From the NCBI GenBank assembly GCA_905182995.1, contig CAJJDP010000047.1:318046-382045 (forward strand): a stretch of DNA of 64,000 nucleotides, given 5' to 3'. The position numbers and the translations under genes are program-made. Positions 24,660 through 36,900 of the stretch are shown here, piece by piece. Within the stretch, counting starts at the first letter, position 1; every line of letters starts with the position of its first letter. This DNA comes from Paramecium octaurelia (lineage: Eukaryota; Ciliophora; Oligohymenophorea; Peniculida; Parameciidae). The notes under the pieces are model-generated. The model was not told where the DNA came from and did not search any database. It worked only from the letters and a program-made list of their open reading frames with translations.

Positions 24660-25850
24660 TCATTTCTATTAAATTTCAGTTTTTGATTCACTCTCAAATG
24701 TGTATTAGAATGCAATAGGATTTACAGCAGTAGATATTTTCTTCATATACCCTAAAGTAGTATTTTGAAGAAAATTATCTCCTTTTTGCCCAACAAATGA
24801 AGTCGATTTTCTATAGTTTCTATCTGTGCTTTGACATACTCTCAAGACTTAAGAAGCAGACTTTTCAATTTTCTATCTTTTTGTTCTACTTGTTAAATAT
24901 ATTTTGACATTTTAAAAATATAACTGTAATTCATCCTACTCCTTTTTTGTTGGTATGTACCATCTAAAATGAAATATGAGATTACTTTGGCTAAGAAATA
25001 TTGCAATTTTTAAAATTGTTGCTGATGGATCCAAATTATCTCACAGAAGCTGTTAATTTGTTATATTCATTAAACAGTTCATAGACTTACAGTGCTTATT
25101 TTTGATCGAGTTATGTATAGCACTCCATAAATTGTCGTATGAACCTACAATACTTAAAAAGAGAATTCATAAACCGTACCTTTCAAGCATTAAATACATG
25201 GCTATTAGATCGTTCCAGATGAGCAAGTAAATTTCCATCACTACGGTTCTGTTGTGCAGTTTAGAAATACTGAGGAATAACTGAAAATAGTAGAGATTTC
25301 ATACATCATATTATGCTAGAATGAAGTTTAGACAATTAATGGCTTTGTAAAATTGAATGACTGAGGTATCGATATCTTTGAAAAAAATCTCAATATTGGT
25401 TTTGAGTTTGCTTCTATTGCAAATATCCTATATGCTAGCCAGTTTATGGATTATCATAGTTTGAATTCCGATGAATTTGTTTAAGATCTCATCCTTGCTA
25501 ACGGGTGCCCAACCATTGAAGCAATTCAATTACTACACAAATAATCTACCATGCTTGACGTCGCCCATGAGCACATGCATAGTGAGGAGAACTTTAAGCT
25601 TCTTATGATTATCTAGTGTTAGTGGGATGAGCCTCAGAAATTCACGACACACTTGGACTAAGGTCATACTTTAAACTAATTGATCAATTTCAGATAGACA
25701 AGGAAACCCTATTTTAATGATATCCAATATACCTTATAGCATTTGTTTTACATCTTCCAGATCAACAGTTTCTTGATTATCAAATATGGAGGATTCAAAC
25801 AGTTTCCTCTCGAATCTTGATTGTTTCTTAAAGAAGTTTTTTATAAACAT
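24660..25850 (-). CDS. ANTH/clathrin-adaptor-like helical protein
   Basis: A 364-residue protein with introns of 24, 35 and 37 nt, the last two longer than most here. The first ~270 residues are helical; the block MLERFIRQFMECYTQLDQK followed by ALQVYELFNEYNKLTASVR resembles the last helices of an ANTH (AP180 N-terminal homology) domain, which binds phosphoinositides and clathrin-coated membranes. The tail is Ser/Gln/Asn-rich, as in endocytic adaptors. The N-terminal start MFIKNFFKKQSRFERK is basic. The family call rests on this C-terminal similarity only. It is convergent with PP2A-A, 43 bp apart. Confidence 0.55.
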
Positions 25851-25885
25851 TTTTAATATTTATATATATATATTTATTAATTGCA

Positions 25886-27329
25886 ATGTTGGAATAAAGA
25901 ACTGTTACAGAAACCAGTCAAGATGAGGAAGAATAGAATAAAAAGAAATTTATCTATTAAACTGAAAAACTTAAACTCCTTTTATAAGTACCAATCGAAT
26001 AAAGAACTCAACCGATCTGTAAGGATATCGCTGAGATTGCCCAAGTAAATCTCCTAAAATTTATATCTACTTTAGTAAATTAAATTCCTCTCCCAATACA
26101 AACAAAAACCTGACTTCTTGGAATTATGTAAAAATCTCTATCTCAAAACCTATGAAAAACGATAATATATCTTTAAATAAGGCGATTAAGGAGATGCTTT
26201 CTACGTTATATTGAATGGAAGTGTCAAAGTGTACATAGATGAACCGACTGAATTTAAGAATTTCATGCAACTTGTAAGAGTAGTTTGTTTTATATAGAAA
26301 GAAATAGCTTAATTGGGTAAAGGTGATGCATTTGGAGAAATATCTTTGCTCTATAATTCAAAGAGAACGGCTACAGTAATTGCAAATGAGAGAAGTGACT
26401 TAATCGTTTTAGAAAAAGATGCATTTTAAGAATATATGAAAACCATGGATAATACCAACGAAATGAAAACAGTTGCACTCAATAAACTACTTTAATTTTT
26501 AGAATCTCTTCCTGTCTTCCAAATGTTCAACAAAGATCTCCTTGTTTAACTATGTACAAAATGTCAATTGCAAATGTACCCATCCCAGTAAATTCTCTTA
26601 AAATAAGGAGTTGAACCAACCTAAATGTATATAATCAAAAGTGGAAGGGTAAAAGCAATCAAAAAAATTAAATGGAACCTGGAAGATTACCCATCTTCAT
26701 TGATTAGAGGATAAACAACAAGCAGCACCGATTTATTTAATTAAGATGTCTACTTCGAAATTGATGAGTTAGGAGATGGTGAGATCTTCGGAGATTTTGC
26801 TTTATTAAATGAAGAAGAGTCTCAATGCTCTTATATCACTTCTATTCCCTCTGAGATTGTTTCGATTAGTTCATTCAATTTAAAGATGATTGTACCTTCG
26901 GATCGATTGGAGGCATATCAAAAATAAATTAAATAATATCCTGAAGATGATGATCTCAAATTATTGTATGAAGAGAAGAGGAATTGGAATTAATATAAGA
27001 GAAAACTAATAAAGAATATTTATGTTGACAAACAAAATAAAAAGGGCTTTGACAATCGATTGAGACTTCCGGAATTAAAGGGTAAGTAAGCGTTACCTCC
27101 CATCAACATTATTGACATAAAAACAAGTGACAATAGAACATACTTCAAATATTTGGAATCCAAAATATCTCCAATGGCTGAATGCAAAAAAAAAGTTTAA
27201 TCCTTAACTCAGGTTGGATTGAGCATGCAAGGTTTGGTCAAATAATTAGAACAAAGCACAAATCAATTAAGCATAGCAAATTCCTTCTAGAGAAAATTAA
27301 AGAAACTCAACATCAACAGATCTTAATGA
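25886..27329 (+). CDS. Protein with two cyclic-nucleotide-binding domains
   Basis: A 462-residue protein with introns of 31 nt (26045-26075) and 24 nt (26274-26297). The first cNMP domain (about residues 75-165) has QGDQGDAFYVILNGSVKVY and the phosphate-binding cassette GDAFGEISLLYNSKRTATV, complete with its Glu and Arg. The second (about 185-320) is looser: MYIIKSGRVKAI and LGDGEIFGDFALLNEEE, where the cassette Arg is missing. No kinase or channel part is attached. The C-terminus is a basic coiled coil. It resembles PKA regulatory or CNBD2-type proteins, but lacks a clear docking/inhibitor segment. The 24-nt intron has no in-frame TGA. Confidence 0.85.
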
Positions 27330-27335
27330 AATTAA

Positions 27336-30061
27336 TCAATGTTATAAATCATAAAATGAAAAAGAGCTTCCTTGTTATGTTGAATTTATTCTCCTATGGT
27401 TTTGTTATTGCTGTTTTGGCTAAGATATTTTACGAACAAAATCCTTAGTCCTTTGAGAATAGATTTTATTCTGTGATTGCACATTCTCTTAATCTAAATG
27501 CGAGGATTACTGTTACTATGCCTTCTTCTTCGGCTATTATGTACTAATTATAGTTATTAAAACTCTTACCATCTTTATGAGTGATATTAATACAAGGATT
27601 CATTCTCAATAAGAAAAGATTAATTGATGGTGTGAGCAGTGATTGGAGATAAGGATTATCCCTTATGAGCATTTGGTGTATGAATCTTCATTTGATGCAC
27701 ATCCCATAAAACAGATTATTCTAATTCCTCTTAACTTCTCCTTGTTTATTCTCTTGTATGGAAACTCCTTTTAGTATTCTTTAATATTGGACTAGTTGGT
27801 ATTGTACCAGTAGGTTGAGTGTATGCGAATGCTATTTCTCTGAATGCCTTATCTAATTAGCATTACTCAATTTTGAAAACTGCTGATTCCAATAAAAACA
27901 ACCCTGTTTCCACTCTCTACTCAAAATGTCTTCTGTTACTATTTTTACTTCTCCATAACTTGAAGAAAGTCTCTTTTAATGACATTTCATTCTCTCTCTT
28001 AGATAACGTGTTTTCCAACATGGCACTACTTAAGCATTTTGATTTCAATGCATTTTATATTTGCATGTTCTATAATTCCAATTCATATTGATAGATTAAT
28101 CTTTAAGATTGATCTTATTCTTATTTAGAACAAACCAGATCATTTCTTAATTAATCAACAAATACACTTTGATTGCTTCTCCATCTATTAAAAAATTTAG
28201 ACTTCATCTTCGATTGGTGCTATTCCACTTTCAACCTTATGAATTTGAAAAACTCCAAATATTTCTATCTTAAACTATTGATTCCATTCGTTAAAATTAA
28301 AGCTATTTTACTCAAATAGTGAGTCTACATATTAGATGAAGTTATTAGGAATATTTCCTCATTAACCTTCCAAATATGTCGATTCTCAAATTCAATATTC
28401 TAATTATTCATTAATTCAGTATTTATATTTAAAGTTAGTTAGTAAAGAGTGTTGAATTGCGAGATGTCATCAATATCTTCAAAATACTCTTATATTAACC
28501 CATATTCAGGTAAATAGGAAGTTAATGATAAAATCTCAATGTTTAAAATGGAGACTGCTAATTTTTCACCCATCAATTGAGTTACTTATTATAAGTACAT
28601 CTCAATTGAGTTCTCAGATTGTAATCCTTATAGCATAATAATTAAATCATCATTCCCGATTAATTGGGTTATTGCATTACTCTTCAATCTACATTAATAC
28701 TTTTGCAATAGCATAAACAGTTAAGTTGTGTAATTCTTTTGATCTTTTTTTACTTATTTTGCTGCTTAAAGTACTAACTTACAAAGATTGTTGTTAATAC
28801 TTCTTGAAAGCTTTGTTGAATAATAATTCTATTTCAATCTCTTAAATCCATATGATTGAATTAACCTTTTTAGTTTTCTTAATTGGTTTATAAATTAGTT
28901 CATTCTAGAAAAAACCAACTATCTTCTCTGTCTTTATTATAGTAAAATAACTTTATTCAGTTTATTTATTCCCAACTCCATTTTACATTGATGATTGCTG
29001 ACATTCAACCCGATATATTGTTAAATTTGTTTACAGTACTAGGAGGGGTAATTCAACGCATAAATCACTTTCTTTTAAAAATGAGTCAGTGGCACAAGAG
29101 AAAATTAATCATCAATACTTAATATCTGCTTTTATATTAAGGACTATTTGATTTATCTATAATCCAATTAAATGTTGGACTATTAACTTTTTAGTAAATA
29201 TGACTAAGATTTTGAGATGTTAAAGCAGTTTAAAGATTCTCCACTTACAATCCTATCATTGATACAGTATTCGTAATATCCACCGTCATTGTTCTTTATT
29301 TAATTGTAAAATTACCAGGGATTTTTATATTATAATTCAAACACATTCTTTAAATTAATTGATTACTCAATGGATTTAGGTATTTATTAGTGAGCTGGTA
29401 ATTACTTAATAAAATTTGAGGATTGTGTTTACAAAGAGCTTCTTTTTGAATTTTATTGAGGTGGAGTTTATTGTTCTAAGGTGGGGATAACAAATTCTTT
29501 CACCAACTATTCAACTAATTAAAACATTTATTCTGGTTCATTGTTCTTTTTGATGGATTCTTAATCGATAGAATCGAATAAGGTCACTAATCGTTATCTA
29601 TCCTACTCTTTAGTATTGGAGTTCTCAATCAATGAATTTAACTTTGCAAAAATGGGTTTGAATGTTTGATAGTAATTGAATTATGGAGCTTCTTATTTTT
29701 ATTTTTTATTCTCTTCCTTAATGGTTTATTAGGGTATCGATATTGAAAGTTTGAGATCCTATTGTCTTTGCTATTTTTCAATCTCATCACGTCTTTTCTA
29801 AATGAGAGTTTTCAATTAGCCAAATTCAGTTTGCATTCTTGAACTCACCTTTTCTGTTTCTTGCATAGATTTCTCAAAAGACCGATTATGTACAGATTTA
29901 TCACAATCATTTGAACTAGTATGGAATGAGTGATTGCGTTTTGGACAAATTTCTTTAGGCCTAAGCATTTCAATTTCTCTTTTCTTATTCAATAAATCCC
30001 AATCGTAATTAAAAGAAGCATTGAAATTATGCTTTGGAGGTAATTGAGTATTAAGTCTCAT
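27336..30061 (-). CDS. Large Gln/Asn-rich helical protein, unknown
   Basis: A 900-residue protein in one almost continuous frame; a 23-nt intron (27411-27433) near the 3' end brings it to a TGA at 27336, only 6 bp from the convergent stop of the cyclic-nucleotide gene. The N-terminus has a coiled coil (SSRMQTEFGQLKTLIQKRR). The middle is a long string of basic amphipathic helices, with two similar Trp-Arg motifs (SKFFNRWRSNQS and ETFFKLWRSKNS) suggesting an internal repeat like the SFI1/calmodulin-binding type. The C-terminus is basic and disordered. I do not recognise a family. Confidence 0.75.
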
Positions 30062-30265
30062 TTGAATTTTAAATTATTATTAGTAACAAATATAAAATCA
30101 TTCCTTTGAACAGAATCAATTTTGGAAACTAACATGGATTAGTAAAATGATATCTCCAAAATATAATGACTTTTTGGAATTCATTTCCTTAGTAAATTGT
30201 AATTACGATATTAATTTATAGTGCTTCAAGCCTTAGCTTAAAAAGTATATTTATAATATAATAAA

Positions 30266-31495
30266 TCAAAATTATTTTAGTGTTTTAGGTTTACAATTAG
30301 CATTAACAGTTTTTTATTCTTCTGACATAGTAATTTCAATATTTTTGGCTTTATTTAATAAGTCTGTAATATCTATGTTGTTCTGTTTCTTGGTCTGATA
30401 ACTAAAATACTCTGAAAGCTGAGTTAAATCATAGCCAACCAAAACATTTTCCATATCCCTCAAAAATGCTAATCCAATTTTTAGAATTGAATAGATATCA
30501 GTAGCTAAAATGAAATCCCAAAAGAATATCACAATTTCAATAGGAAATGAATACAGAAATTGGGTTAGTATCCATTACCAAAAATATTAAAATGTAAATA
30601 TTCCATTCTTTTAGAAATGATTAAACAGCTGTGGCAATTGTCTCTAAAAATTTTCCTAAAATATTTAACATAGATTCTAAGCAAATGTAAATTGTCCTCG
30701 ATAGATTTCCCACCAATTAAACCTTTCGTTTTAATTAATAAAATTAATAAACCAAAATACATCTTCCTCATTACCTCCACTCATAATTAAGCAAAACCCA
30801 ACTACAAAATTCATACCTTAAGCATAACCAATTTCTGGATATTAAATAGATAAAGCATGCAATACAGAAACTAGTTATTCCTACCCTTTATTAGGTTCCT
30901 TAAAATATTAATGACGAGTAAAGGTTCTATTTTAATCCTTTTTTATATCATCTTAAGTTTTTTCAGGTAAAGTTTAAGCTTTTAAAGAAGCATATAAATT
31001 TGAGTCATATTGAGAATTTTAATAAACTTAAGCCATCCAACAATTCCATCTAAATTTTGGAATTGTTCCCTCCATAAGATAACCGTTGAATTAAACAGCA
31101 TTTAACTCTTTCAATATATATGCATCAAATAAATCTAAATTAAAATGTTTAAATGGTTCTTGTAATGCCTTGGCAATAGCTTAGATCTATGATGAGACTT
31201 GTTATTCTTATGGTTTTTGATTACTTGTATCTTGTAAAATTACATTTGGTGATCTTAAAAGTGTTATGTATTGTTCATCATTAATGAAATCTTAACGTTT
31301 TTGAAAGTATTCTTCCCACTTTTACTTTTTTATTAGAAAATTGGGTTGATCTTATTAAATCTAGTATTGAAATTCAACTCCAATATGATGTTATTCTTCG
31401 TTACTATCATCCATTGGGGTAACTGTAGCGAATTTAACTCTTTTTTATGGATTGGATATGCTATTCATATTTTGTTTAGAACAAATTGCTCCCAT
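30266..31495 (-). CDS. TBC-domain Rab GTPase-activating protein with N-terminal acylation site
   Basis: An intronless 409-residue protein. The TBC domain spans about residues 180-370: DQNRTFTRHQYF carries the catalytic Arg position, IGYAQGMNFVVGF the YxQ finger, EEDVFWF, PQLFNHFQKNGI, FPIEIVIFFWDFIL. TBC proteins stimulate GTP hydrolysis by Rabs, using the Arg and Gln fingers, both present here. The N-terminus MGAICSKQ fits myristoylation at Gly2 plus palmitoylation at Cys5, implying membrane anchoring. The C-terminal tail is short and polar. It lies 37 bp downstream of the SAM-FHA-RING gene, same strand. Confidence 0.88.
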
Positions 31496-31532
31496 AATTT
31501 TCTGTATAAATATTTATATATATATAATAATG

Positions 31533-32997
31533 TCAGTTTTTATAGATTCTTATAATATCCTATATTTTAGTTCTGCAAATGGGGCAATCCTTTAAGTTTT
31601 TACTGCATTTCAAACAAGCAGTGTTATGTTTGCAAGGCATATACAATGCATCTCGGTCATTTTCAATGCAAATGATACAACTATTTTCATTACTTCTATC
31701 GGCAACCAACTATGTAGTTCTTTTACATAAGTAGGTTGATGTAGTTCCGATTTTAAAAACTGTTTAGTTTTATAGTGGATATAACTAGGAGGCTTAACCT
31801 TCTCTTGATAATCTTAACCAAGATCTAAACATTGACATAAGAGATACCCATTTGTTGATCCCATATCTTCTAAATACACTCTGCCATCAATCAAACAGAT
31901 CTTGGCATGGATATTAGAGAGATGATGATCTTCACTAAAAGTAAGGTCTGCGGTTTGTTTACGACCAACAGTTGTCACGCTTTTTTGAGGAGTCAAATTG
32001 ATCACATGTTTTTCAGGAGTATTTGGTCCTTCAATAATAGCCATAACAACCTAATTTGAAATGAAATAGTTACATCAATATTGGTGCCATTCACATTCAC
32101 TTGTTGAATTTCAAATTGATTGCTGCCTAATTCAACTACCATTCCAATTTGCAATTGTTATTTTGTTTCAACCTTAATAAATGTTCCTGTTGTCGATCCA
32201 ATGTCTTTGATATAAAACTAAGTTAGATTTACATAAATACTTCTTCATTTTGAAATATCACTTCTGCGTGAAATCTACTAATGCTCTCCTCCAATATTAA
32301 AATTTAATTGCTTGAGTGTCTCCCAATTTTACCTCCTGATTCCTTTATACAATAGAAATTTGTTTATGGTCCTTCTGTTGGTTGGATGATCAATTCGTTT
32401 TATACTTTTGAAACTAATTTATCTAGGTCCTGTTCAATTAAAATGCCAGTCTATTGTTTTTTTTAAAACTGAGGTTTGTTTTCACTAAAATTTATGTATC
32501 ATCATTACATCTCGCATAATGGTTACTAAAATTGTTGCGAATACATTTCATTGTTTTTAAGATAATTTGTCATCATATCATGCGAGACGTTAATCTACCC
32601 ATATTGAGGTTACGCAGATTCAGTATTTTCAAGAGTTGTATTTTCTTATTCCATCTTTTCATAGCGTCTGTCCTCGAATGTTGTTGATTTTATATGTGAT
32701 GCATATTCTTTCAGACCTGTTTTAAGCCCTTTCATTATTTAATAGTATTTACAATGCATAAGCTTTTTTCTAACTATCTTATTTGTAATTCCTAGATCTT
32801 CTATTAAGTCATTTTCCTCAATTAACTCCAAACATGATCCATCGATTGAATTCTTAGCTACGATATAAGTTCGCTAATTTACTGAAGGTTGTCTGAAGTT
32901 ACTATAACCCAACAAAATTGAGCCATTGCGATACATCCTCCAAAGACCATTTCTTAGGTTCTTTGGGAAGAATTGTGAAGAGGGTTTCATAATCCAT
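31533..32997 (-). CDS. SAM - FHA - FHA - RING protein (putative E3 ubiquitin ligase)
   Basis: A 448-residue protein; five introns of 23-25 nt (for example 25 nt at 32858-32882) bring the length into frame. N-terminal SAM domain: WSLEDVSQWLNFVGLQQLQ and LIEDLGITNKIVRKKLM. Then two FHA phosphothreonine-binding domains: GGKIGRHSSNQI with SRFHAEV and DIGSTTGTF, and VGRKQTADLTFSEDHHLSNI with HAKI and DMGSTNG; both keep the GR, S/N-x-H and T/S-N/T-G residues. A C-terminal RING of the C4HC3-like type (CIICIENDRDALYMPCKH ... CPICRTKI) follows. It probably ubiquitinates phosphorylated partners bound by the FHA pair. The order with tandem FHA is uncommon. Confidence 0.87.
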
Positions 32998-33033
32998 ATT
33001 TTAAATTTAAAAGCACTAACTGAAAATAATTAT

Positions 33034-33261
33034 TCACACATATAATTATTTCATTTTACTATATAACAAGTAGACTGAATTGTGCAATGCCATCGGATTA
33101 CAATTAGCACCAATATCCGTCATTATATATTCTAGATCTTTATCATTCTTCTTCATCTTCACTGAGAACCTATATTTAAAGTATGTGATACTCGAAAATT
33201 TTGTCCTATGCATAAAATACATTTGAATATGATACAATGATTCCTAAATATACTCCCACAT
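33034..33261 (-). CDS. Small ORF of unknown function
   Basis: A 75-residue intronless frame, MWEYIQESLYHIQ to a TGA at 33034, ending 36 bp upstream of the SAM-FHA-RING start on the same strand. It is basic with mixed composition (MKKNDKDLEYIMTDIGANC) and has no recognisable domain. Size and ATG context make it plausible but not secure. Confidence 0.45.
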
Positions 33262-33927
33262 TTTGAAGGTTACTATCATCTCTCTATTATCTAAGTGATT
33301 ATATAATAAGATCTATTGAATCTTTTAAATTATGTATTAAAAATTCCTATTAGAATATCAACTACTATTAAAGAATGTTATTTTACCTTCTAATTTACTA
33401 TCATTTAAATGTCTTAAAGAATTAAAGATACTACTTATCTTTTAGATATTTATATGCATTAATAACTATTTTATTATTTCCTAAGTTAAAAACATCCCTT
33501 TTTAATGAGAATCATTAAATTAGATTAGATATCCTTCAGTATGAAATGTATACAAATTAAACATATTATTTGATTATTGATAATTTTGGGAATCCAAAAA
33601 ATGTTGATCTCTTGATATTATTAAATTGCATTCATATTACATTTATAAGCTTGTTATTTAAGTCTAGTATTTGAATACTAGTATTTATTTTATGCTAGTT
33701 ATTAACTACAAGTATATATTTTACTTTGTATTCTTGAATAAATCTATAATTATTAATAGTCAAAATCATCATATAATAAATAATTTGATATCATCAAAAT
33801 GTATCAATTTTTAAGGTATACTTATCATACTAATCTATTCTTTTAGTGATCTATTATTTTAATATTTGAGTGGAATATAGTTGTCTCTAACTTAATATGA
33901 AAAATTTATAAATTCATTATTTATTTA
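33262..33927. other. A/T-rich intergenic region
   Basis: About 665 bases with no protein-like frame. It contains a short palindrome (8-bp arms, CTAGTATT and AATACTAG, at 33664-33681) and several near-repeats of TATTTGA/TACTAGTAT. It probably holds the divergent promoters of the small ORF to the left and the giant surface gene to the right. Confidence 0.5.
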
Positions 33928-36900
33928 ATGTGGTTTTTTGTAATCTTTGCATTAGGGTATTGTTAGGATTGTCCGAGTGTTTTTTACCTTGGAAATCTGT
34001 ATAAATAAGCGAATCTATTTGTATATTCTAGTGGTTACAAATAAATCATAACTTCTGTTTAGAATGCAATTGTTTATCTTTAAGCAGAGTCAGGAACATT
34101 ACGATCGATTAAGTTAAGTAAGTAAATATTAGTAAACAGCTGACGGTTAGAGTGTTACATATTTGGAGACAGAGAGCTCAAATATATTTGTGGGCTAGAA
34201 TAACGAATTGCTTGTATATAGTTTAGATGAAGATAATCCAGTTAAGGCTTCTTTAAATTTTGTGGGGAGCGTGCAATCAACATATACAATGAATTCTTTG
34301 ATAGGTGTTGGAACTAATCAGAACGAAGTTATACTCTGGGATTACCAAAGCAACTCTGTTTTGGGTAAAGCAAAATGTATGATATTCTATATATTAGAAC
34401 TTTAGCTTTGGTTTTGTAGAATATATTAATAAATTATCAGATTCTTGTTGACCAAGCATATGATACTCTAATTGCAGGCACTAATGCTGGTGGCTAGACT
34501 TACTTAGAATACTATACATAAAATATGTAATTCCTGCTAGAAAGCTTCGCCATCGATTAATTTACTCTGTATTAAATTTCAACAAAGACTGTCAGCGATA
34601 ATGAGTTCACCATCAACTTATATACTGTATTTGCTTAAACTCTGACTATCAACTTGGTGGATAAAAAGTCTTCAACAATTACATTGACTTCCTAGCAAGT
34701 TAATTTATAGTTAACTCCTATAGAGATGTATTTGGTCGAAGATTACATTATCTTTTTTTCAAGCACTTGCTAATATCAGAAATATGACATCAAATCAAAT
34801 AGTGTTGGAAATCTGAATTCTTGGAATTCGAATTGTCCAAACAACATTAAGCAACTTTAATTTAGTATTGAAGACCAACTCATTATATTACTATTGAATA
34901 ACCCTTAAGACAGAGATGAAATGATCTAAATTTATCAATTAGATACTAATTTAATTGGCACTTAAATTAGATCATTTTACTATTTGTAAGATAGCATTAG
35001 TTAATCATTTATCCTGCAATCTAAATACATTGTTGAAGTTGGCAAAACTAGTAGTGATATTTACATCTATAATCAATGGTACTAGCTACAATAAATTATA
35101 ACTGTTAACAATAACAATAACTATGCAATCCAAATCATACAATAGGATTTGATCCTAATACTATATTAAAATGGATTGGTAGTCACTCTCTCATAAACAT
35201 CTTAGACCTGCTAATTTACTTAATATTAATGTTACAGTTATAGCCTCTAATCGCAATTCTAATTTTCAACTGTTGCTACATACACTACTTAATTAGTCTC
35301 TTAATTTCAATATAATAATATTATTTATGTCATTTATGCCTTAAACAATAATATATACTGTTATAGTTTCTAGAGTGGTGCATTTAGTTTAACCCCTACA
35401 AATTAGCAGACCTTAACAAGCAATGTGCTCTAAATCCTTACATCAACTAATTCTATTTACTTTTTATTAAGTGATAACACTCTCTATTAATGCTAATTTA
35501 GTGTTGCTACAACTAATACGAATCTTCAATCTTAGTATTAATATACAATTTCAAATGTCAACTATGTAACCTAAAATTCTTAAGTTCAGATTGCAACTAA
35601 TGGATAATAGATAGTCATTATATAAATCAGTAATCAATAAGTAAAGTAGATTTCAAGTATATTATTATATTTATTTACAAGATATTGGAGTGTCATTTAA
35701 ACAAATTTAGATTTATTCAGATCTTCTCATACTTTTAGAATAGAATTCTTATAGGCTTTCATTATTTTCAATCTATAATTTATTGGCGGATGATAATACT
35801 GCTGCATTCATCCTAGATACCTCTTACTTCAGTGAATTATTTGTATTGAATCAAAACTTCCTTCTAATTTAGTTTTAATATTGTGTGATGTCTATTCAAA
35901 TTACAGATTATTTTTAGCCTCCCAATTCTATATGCAATTTTAATTAAGTCTATAGCAGTAATAGTCAGAATTACATTAATACAGAGATCTCCTTGACTAA
36001 TTTTTATATTTTGTACCAAACAATAGAATAATTAGAGGGTCTGAGTGGATTTGTATAAATAAATAAACAGAATATAATATGGAATAGAATCATTATTGAT
36101 TAATCAATAAATAAGTTAGTAAGTCTAGAAATAAAAGGATCCTCTCCTACCTAATCTAGTTTAATTATTGCATAAGAAATTAAAAATTTCTAACAGATAA
36201 CCTTACAAGATCTGACATTAATCTTACCATAATAGATACTCACATTATCGAAAATGATATCAGCTACTGTGGATAATTGTTAGCTTGTATTTAATAATAA
36301 TTTCTACTATTATTTTCAATTGAAACAAATTACGAATTTTCAGTTATTTACAATATCAATGAGCAATTAAGATATGGCCAAACCATTCATTCAAGCATCC
36401 TCTGTAGATACTATTTAACTTATAGATATAGAAATCACATAAACTAAATTATAATAGCTTGTCTAAATTGATACAGCAACCTTTTTATATATTCAGAATT
36501 TATAAGTTTAGAACTGTGAATGCATCTAATAACAATAATACAAATAGTTATTTCAATATTTTTCATTGAAAATAGAGGCAACCTAATTCATAGGAAATCA
36601 ATTGTGCAGTTCGTTATTTAATAATATAATCATTGATAACAATGGCTTATCACATATGATAGTTATTGATCTAACTATTAAAAACAATAATATTTAACAA
36701 TATGGTGGCGCAGCAATCGTTAATTATGTGTAGAGCAGCGTTTTTTAAACGAGTAATGTGTATTTATAATCTGTAACACTTTAAAACAATTAGTATTAAT
36801 AATAAGATTAGATATACGCATTTCAATTTTAAAATGGAGGCACTTTTTAAGGATAGAATATACTATTTGACAATAGTTCCATTCTAATATCTTCTTTTAA

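Noticed and set aside
24660-24910. Separate 73-residue minus-strand gene using the ATG at 24910 and a 29-nt intron
   Set aside because: The ANTH-like gene upstream splices into the same terminal frame and supplies the missing N-terminus, so one gene explains the region.
33664-33681. Short palindrome CTAGTATT-TG-AATACTAG
   Set aside because: Eight-base arms in A/T-rich intergenic DNA are expected by chance; no second copy was noticed.
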